Below the pieces are notes generated by a model, which saw only the letters and a list, made by a program, of their open reading frames with translations, searched no databases and had not been told where the DNA came from. Shown piece by piece: positions 59,863-64,000 of a stretch of 64,000 nucleotides of DNA (positions are counted from its first letter, which is position 1; each line of letters starts with the position of its first letter). Position numbers and translations under genes: made by a program. This DNA comes from Mitsuaria sp. GD03876 (GTDB lineage Bacteria > Pseudomonadota > Gammaproteobacteria > Burkholderiales > Burkholderiaceae_C), in the NCBI RefSeq assembly GCF_029840635.1, contig NZ_JAOCCU010000013.1, positions 62,001-126,000 of the forward strand, given 5' to 3'.

Positions 59863-61923
59863 CTACGGCACCAGGGCGTCGGCATTGCGCGTGAGCAGAT
59901 TGATCCGCGAGAGGTTGGCTGTCGAGAGATCGATCAGGCCCTCGTCACCCGGCTCGTGCGTGTCGCCCCGCGCGGGCCGGACACCCAGTCGGTCCTGGAC
60001 GAGGCGGCAGGTCCGCGCCACCGCCCGTTCGATGTCCGCCTCGGCCTGGCCCTCCAGCAGGGACAGTCCCGCTCGCACCTCGCGTTTGATCAGCAAGCGG
60101 CGCTTGTCGTCCAGCGCCGCTTGCTCTGCCGCGGTGATCCGCCGCTCGGGCAGTTCATAACGCGCGTACCGCATCAGCAGCCCGGCCGGATCCTTCGCGG
60201 TCTTCAGCGCCGTCGCCAACCCAGCCACCGTGTCGCGCCGGACGCGCACCTCATGCGTGTCCTCCGTCGCGCGCCGGAGCAGGCGATTCATCGCCTCCAC
60301 GCCGAAGGACTGGAGGTTCCCGACCAGGTCGTCCTGCCCCCGGGTGGGCGTCGCGCCCAGCCACCGGGCTTCGAACGCTTCCAGGTCCTTCGCTTCGGCG
60401 TACAGGAAGAAGTCCTGGCAGCGCTTGCGAAACGTGGTCAATGCCTCGGCCAGGTCCGCGCGACCGATGTCGGCGAGCGGATCGACCGGGCCGGAGGAGG
60501 CGAGCAGGTGCAGCGGATCCTTCGGATTGCGCGCGCCGAGCAGGCAGGCCCGCAAGGCGGCGTTGTTGCGCACGAGATCCATCACGGCACGCACCCCGTC
60601 GATGCTCGTCTCCGGTCGCTCCAGCCCAAGCATCTCCAACGCATCAGACACGTGCTCCTGCGTCAGCCTCCGCTCGCGCACTTGAGGCTCGGCCCAGTCG
60701 AGCAAGCGCTGGCGGCGCACCGCCAGATGCGGGTTGTCCCTGCCCGCGTTGCAACTTTCCGCCTCGATCAGGGCGGGCGCCAGCATGTCGATCCGATAGT
60801 GCTGGCCTGTCGTCGGCAGGTAGCTCGCGCCCAGGCGGAGGAGACACTGCTGGCGCTTGGCGTCGGTCATCCTGTCGAGTTCGTCGCACAGGCGATTCAG
60901 CAGGAGCGGGCCGGTGCAATACATCGCCGCATCGTGCTCGTCGAAGACCTCGGGCGCCGCTTGCAGCGCCTGGCGCCAGGCGGCCAGCGCCGCCCGCGCC
61001 GGAGCGGCGGCCCGCGCCGGGAGTTGGTCGGCGTGCCGGATCAGCCGATCGACGCTGGCGTTCAACTGCGCGTGCCGCGTCTTCAGCGCCTCCGGTGTCA
61101 TGCCGGACAACAGCGCCGCGAGCACCGGACTCGTGGTCCCGGGCATCGATTCCGCCTGCACCGGCGCGTTCCAGGCCCTCGCGCAGGCGGCAGCCGCGCC
61201 ATTGACCGCACGGGCATCGATCCGGCCCATGCCGAATGTCGCCCTGCGGCCCATGGCGACCTCATCGAGCCCCAGGTACTGGCGCATCGCGCGCGCCATC
61301 TCGGCATGCTTCGAGCGGTCATCGAGCCAACGGCCGCTGAAGGCCTCCAACGCCTCGCTCGCCTGGCGCCGCCGATAGCTGGCGACACTGGCGCCTTCCG
61401 CCTCCCACGCCGCCGACAACGCCCGGCCAACAGCGGTGATCGGCGAGATCCCGGCGCGGCCCGCGTCATCGTCCAGCGCCGGCCGCAGCGCCCGGCAGAC
61501 CGCCGACTGCAAGTCGGGCAAGTGCTTCCGATCCTCCGCACGGGCCAGTGCCTTGCACAACTCGAACATCAGGTGCTTGCCGGCGCCGAACCACTGGGCT
61601 TCGGGATGATCCATCCGTTCCGGCCGGGCCCATGCCGGCGCCTGGCGCGCGAGGTCGGCCGCCACGTCGGCGTCCGGACCGGCGTCCGGCAGCAGATGCG
61701 CCAGCCACTGGGTCAATCGGAGCAGCTCCTCGCTGCAGGCGTGGTAGTTCGGCGTGGCCCGGAACTGCGTCGGGGTGAGCCGGACGTCGTCGTAGAAGAT
61801 CTCCTGCCGCTGCGCGTCCTCGCGGATCCTGGCCGACGACGCCGGCGGGAAGGCGATGGACTCGAGCGGCGCCGTCGGCGTCAGCGGAACGCTGTCCGGC
61901 TCGCAGGCATTGAAGGTCAGCAT
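59863..61923 (-). CDS. Large orphan helical protein
   Basis: A 686-residue protein that I do not recognise. The N-terminal 30 residues are Pro/Ser/Thr-rich (MLTFNACEPDSVPLTPTAPL) with no signal peptide. The rest is predicted mostly alpha-helical, rich in Ala, Arg, Glu and Leu, with no TM segments or clear catalytic motif. Its composition appears a little less GC-rich than neighbouring genes. The N-terminal composition is compatible with a secreted effector. It converges on the LysR gene (25-bp gap) and lies 100 bp from the TonB-domain gene. The start is the ATG at 61923. Confidence 0.78.
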   Translation of the reverse strand: MLTFNACEPDSVPLTPTAPLESIAFPPASSARIREDAQRQEIFYDDVRLTPTQFRATPNYHACSEELLRLTQWLAHLLPDAGPDADVAADLARQAPAWARPERMDHPEAQWFGAGKHLMFELCKALARAEDRKHLPDLQSAVCRALRPALDDDAGRAGISPITAVGRALSAAWEAEGASVASYRRRQASEALEAFSGRWLDDRSKHAEMARAMRQYLGLDEVAMGRRATFGMGRIDARAVNGAAAACARAWNAPVQAESMPGTTSPVLAALLSGMTPEALKTRHAQLNASVDRLIRHADQLPARAAAPARAALAAWRQALQAAPEVFDEHDAAMYCTGPLLLNRLCDELDRMTDAKRQQCLLRLGASYLPTTGQHYRIDMLAPALIEAESCNAGRDNPHLAVRRQRLLDWAEPQVRERRLTQEHVSDALEMLGLERPETSIDGVRAVMDLVRNNAALRACLLGARNPKDPLHLLASSGPVDPLADIGRADLAEALTTFRKRCQDFFLYAEAKDLEAFEARWLGATPTRGQDDLVGNLQSFGVEAMNRLLRRATEDTHEVRVRRDTVAGLATALKTAKDPAGLLMRYARYELPERRITAAEQAALDDKRRLLIKREVRAGLSLLEGQAEADIERAVARTCRLVQDRLGVRPARGDTHEPGDEGLIDLSTANLSRINLLTRNADALVP

Positions 61924-62024
61924 GAACGTCCTCGAAAAAGCGAAGGCCGCTCAGTCGCCATTCCTCCCGAAATGTTCGAGTCGTCAGGCTTGCGTACGCG
62001 CGGCGTACCGCCGCCCGCGGATCC

Positions 62025-62858
62025 TCACTCCACCTGGAACCCGATCTCCACGCTGACCTGGCGCGGGGCCGGGATGGGCTCGAAGCGCCATTGCTTGACC
62101 GCGTTGATCGCGGCGGCGCTGAGCTTGCGGTCCGGCGACTTGAGGGCCTGCGGCGCGTCGACCGAGCCGTCCGGACGGACCGTGAACTGCACCAGCACCG
62201 AGCCCTGGCGCTGCATCGACAGCAGCGCGCGCGGGTACTCGGGATCGACCTTGCGCAGCAGCTTCAGCGGCGCGGGTTCGTCGGCCTCGGCCGGTTCGGG
62301 TTCCGGCGGCGCCTTGCCCGCGGGCGCGGCGGTGGCCGGCGCGGCCATCGACACCACCTGCGGCGACGTCGTCTCCGACAGCGGCTGCGGCGCGGGCGTC
62401 GCCGGCGCGATGGTCTGGGCGACCGGGGACGGGGCCGGCGTGGCCGCGGCCACCGTGGGCGCGGCGTTCGCGCCCGCGTCCTGCGCCGCGTTGCGCGCCG
62501 CGAGCGCGCGTTCGGCGACGGGATCGAGGTCCTGGCGGCGCGTCGTCGCGGCGGCCGGCGCCGCGGTGGCCACCGCGGTCGGGCGCGCGACCGGCTTGGG
62601 CGCTTCGGCGGCCTTGGCCTCGTGCGGCTTCTCGCCGGCCTTCTTCTCGCCCTTCTCGGCGTGGAACTTGATCCACTGGAAGACCTTGTCGGCGTCGCGC
62701 TTGGCGCGCTCGACATCGCTCATCTGGGCCTTGGGGTCCGCCGCGGCGGCGGCCGGCGCGGTCTGCGCGTGCGCGGCGGCCGCGATCAGGGACACGCTCA
62801 AGACCTGGCACAGCACCAGGCCCACGGGCCCGGCGCTCAGGAGACTTCGGCTGCTCAT
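62025..62858 (-). CDS. TonB C-terminal-domain protein with signal peptide
   Basis: A 277-residue protein. The N-terminal hydrophobic segment (residues 10-31) ends AAAHAQ-TA and looks cleavable, unlike the anchor of true TonB. An Ala/Pro/Thr/Glu-rich low-complexity linker (about 35-185) could span the periplasm. The TonB_C domain (about 190-277) has KVDPEYPRALLSMQRQGSV, FTVRPDGSVD and KQWRFEP. It may serve the window's receptors if the N-terminus stays uncleaved; ExbB/ExbD are not nearby. The start is the ATG at 62858, preceded by GGAG. It is divergent from thiC. Confidence 0.85.
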   Translation of the reverse strand: MSSRSLLSAGPVGLVLCQVLSVSLIAAAAHAQTAPAAAAADPKAQMSDVERAKRDADKVFQWIKFHAEKGEKKAGEKPHEAKAAEAPKPVARPTAVATAAPAAATTRRQDLDPVAERALAARNAAQDAGANAAPTVAAATPAPSPVAQTIAPATPAPQPLSETTSPQVVSMAAPATAAPAGKAPPEPEPAEADEPAPLKLLRKVDPEYPRALLSMQRQGSVLVQFTVRPDGSVDAPQALKSPDRKLSAAAINAVKQWRFEPIPAPRQVSVEIGFQVE

Positions 62859-63053
62859 CACTCCACCCTCTCGAAAAGCGCTGCTGGTCTCGCTCGGGAG
62901 ACATCGCCGGTCTTGTCCGCCGCTGTTGCTGTTGGTTCTCTCGCGCCCCGGCATGAGCGCCGCAGTGTAAGAAGTCACCTGCGTGACGGTGCCTCGGTGT
63001 TTCCCCCGAATCGGGATGTAACAGCGGCCTATCGGCCCGAGGGCGTCGAGGAA

Positions 63054-63084
63054 TTCACGCTCGCGTCCGACCCGCGCCTATACT
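63054..63084 (+). promoter_or_regulatory. Probable thiC promoter
   Basis: A -10 box, TATACT (63079-63084), lies just upstream of the riboswitch aptamer. A weak -35-like TTCACG is at 63054-63059 with a long 19-bp spacer. Transcription starting about 7 bp after the -10 would begin at the aptamer's first stem. Confidence 0.5.
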
Positions 63085-63092
63085 GCGCGCCT

Positions 63093-63216
63093 GCTCCGGG
63101 GTGCCCTGGGCCAGGCGAGGGACGCGGCGACGCGCCCCGCCGGCACGGGCTGAGACATGGCGAGGAAGCCGTGGACCCGCTGAACTTGATCCGGTTCGTA
63201 CCGGCGTAAGAAGAGC
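63093..63216 (+). promoter_or_regulatory. TPP riboswitch (THI element) upstream of thiC
   Basis: The conserved blocks of the thiamine-pyrophosphate aptamer are present in order: GGGGTGCC at 63098-63105, GGCTGAGA at 63148-63155, and TGAACTTGATCCGG then GTACCGGCGTAAGAAG at 63181-63213. GCTC (63093-63096) can pair with GAGC (63213-63216) to close P1. It should bind TPP and shut off thiC when thiamine is plentiful. Confidence 0.93.
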
Positions 63217-63218
63217 CC

Positions 63219-63253
63219 GCCCTTCCCGCATCCCCGCGCCCGAAGGGCCTTTT
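63219..63253 (+). terminator. Riboswitch expression platform: intrinsic terminator
   Basis: Stem GCCCTTC (63219-63225) with GAAGGGC (63242-63248) and a 16-nt loop, followed by T-run 63250-63253, between the aptamer and the thiC start. It suggests control by premature transcription termination. The matching anti-terminator pairing was not worked out. Confidence 0.65.
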
Positions 63254-63310
63254 CCCCAACGCCTGCCCGTTCCCATCGGTCCAGCCTCCGGCGCCCAACC
63301 GGAGACACCG

Positions 63311-64000
<690 letters not shown>

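Overview
The window is very GC-rich, densely packed chromosomal DNA from a Gram-negative bacterium. The gene families and arrangement suggest a betaproteobacterium of the order Burkholderiales, close to Roseateles/Mitsuaria/Rubrivivax. This is an inference from gene content (yggS-pilT-pilU, a leucine-catabolic cluster combined with bioAFDB, yqjD/yqjE-type genes, NodT-type efflux), not from a marker gene. I saw no rRNA, tRNA, IS element, prophage or CRISPR array.

Layout. 1-7.9 kb: an orphan TonB C-terminal-domain protein, a chemotaxis transducer, a membrane diguanylate cyclase translationally coupled to yggS, the divergent twitching ATPases pilT-pilU, and a 3-hydroxyisobutyrate-dehydrogenase-family oxidoreductase. 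8-14.8 kb: an AcrAB-OprM/MexAB-type RND pump with a divergent TetR repressor and an AcrR-like operator between them. 14.9-21 kb: a YgiQ-type radical SAM protein and a yqjD-yqjE-yqjK-like stress membrane set, split by a REC-DUF3369-GGDEF-EAL protein on the opposite strand. 21.2-24.9 kb: the least familiar stretch, with a cytoplasmic gingipain-like (C25, caspase-fold) peptidase overlapping a small beta-rich protein gene, a divergent 165-aa protein with a winged-helix-like N-terminus, a ComF-like phosphoribosyltransferase and a VOC protein. 24.9-37.6 kb: leucine/isovalerate catabolism (mvaB, liuD, liuC, liuB) with a complete bioA-bioF-bioD-bioB operon embedded in it and a divergent TetR regulator whose intergenic region carries two matching TGAG-N5-CTCA sites. 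37.7-40.3 kb: an orphan antitoxin-like gene, an MFS exporter and its divergent LysR regulator.

40.4-49.7 kb: two tandem TonB-dependent receptors with separate terminators, then a two-subunit molybdenum hydroxylase (IorAB type). 49.7-53.9 kb: a copper-resistance locus with divergent copZ-like and copA-cueR-pirin units, both preceded by CueR-type promoters with 19-bp spacers and separated by short tandem repeats and an inverted repeat. 53.8-62 kb: two large unrecognised cytoplasmic-type proteins (1052 aa with ankyrin-like repeats, and 686 aa) flanking a second pirin, an azoreductase and its divergent LysR regulator. 62-64 kb: another periplasmic-type TonB-domain protein and, divergent from it, thiC preceded by a TPP riboswitch and an intrinsic terminator. 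thiC runs off the right edge.

The best candidates for something undescribed are the C25 peptidase module (21231-23691) and the two large orphan proteins (53836-56994 and 59863-61923). All other functions are standard, but several regulatory sites can be read directly from the sequence.
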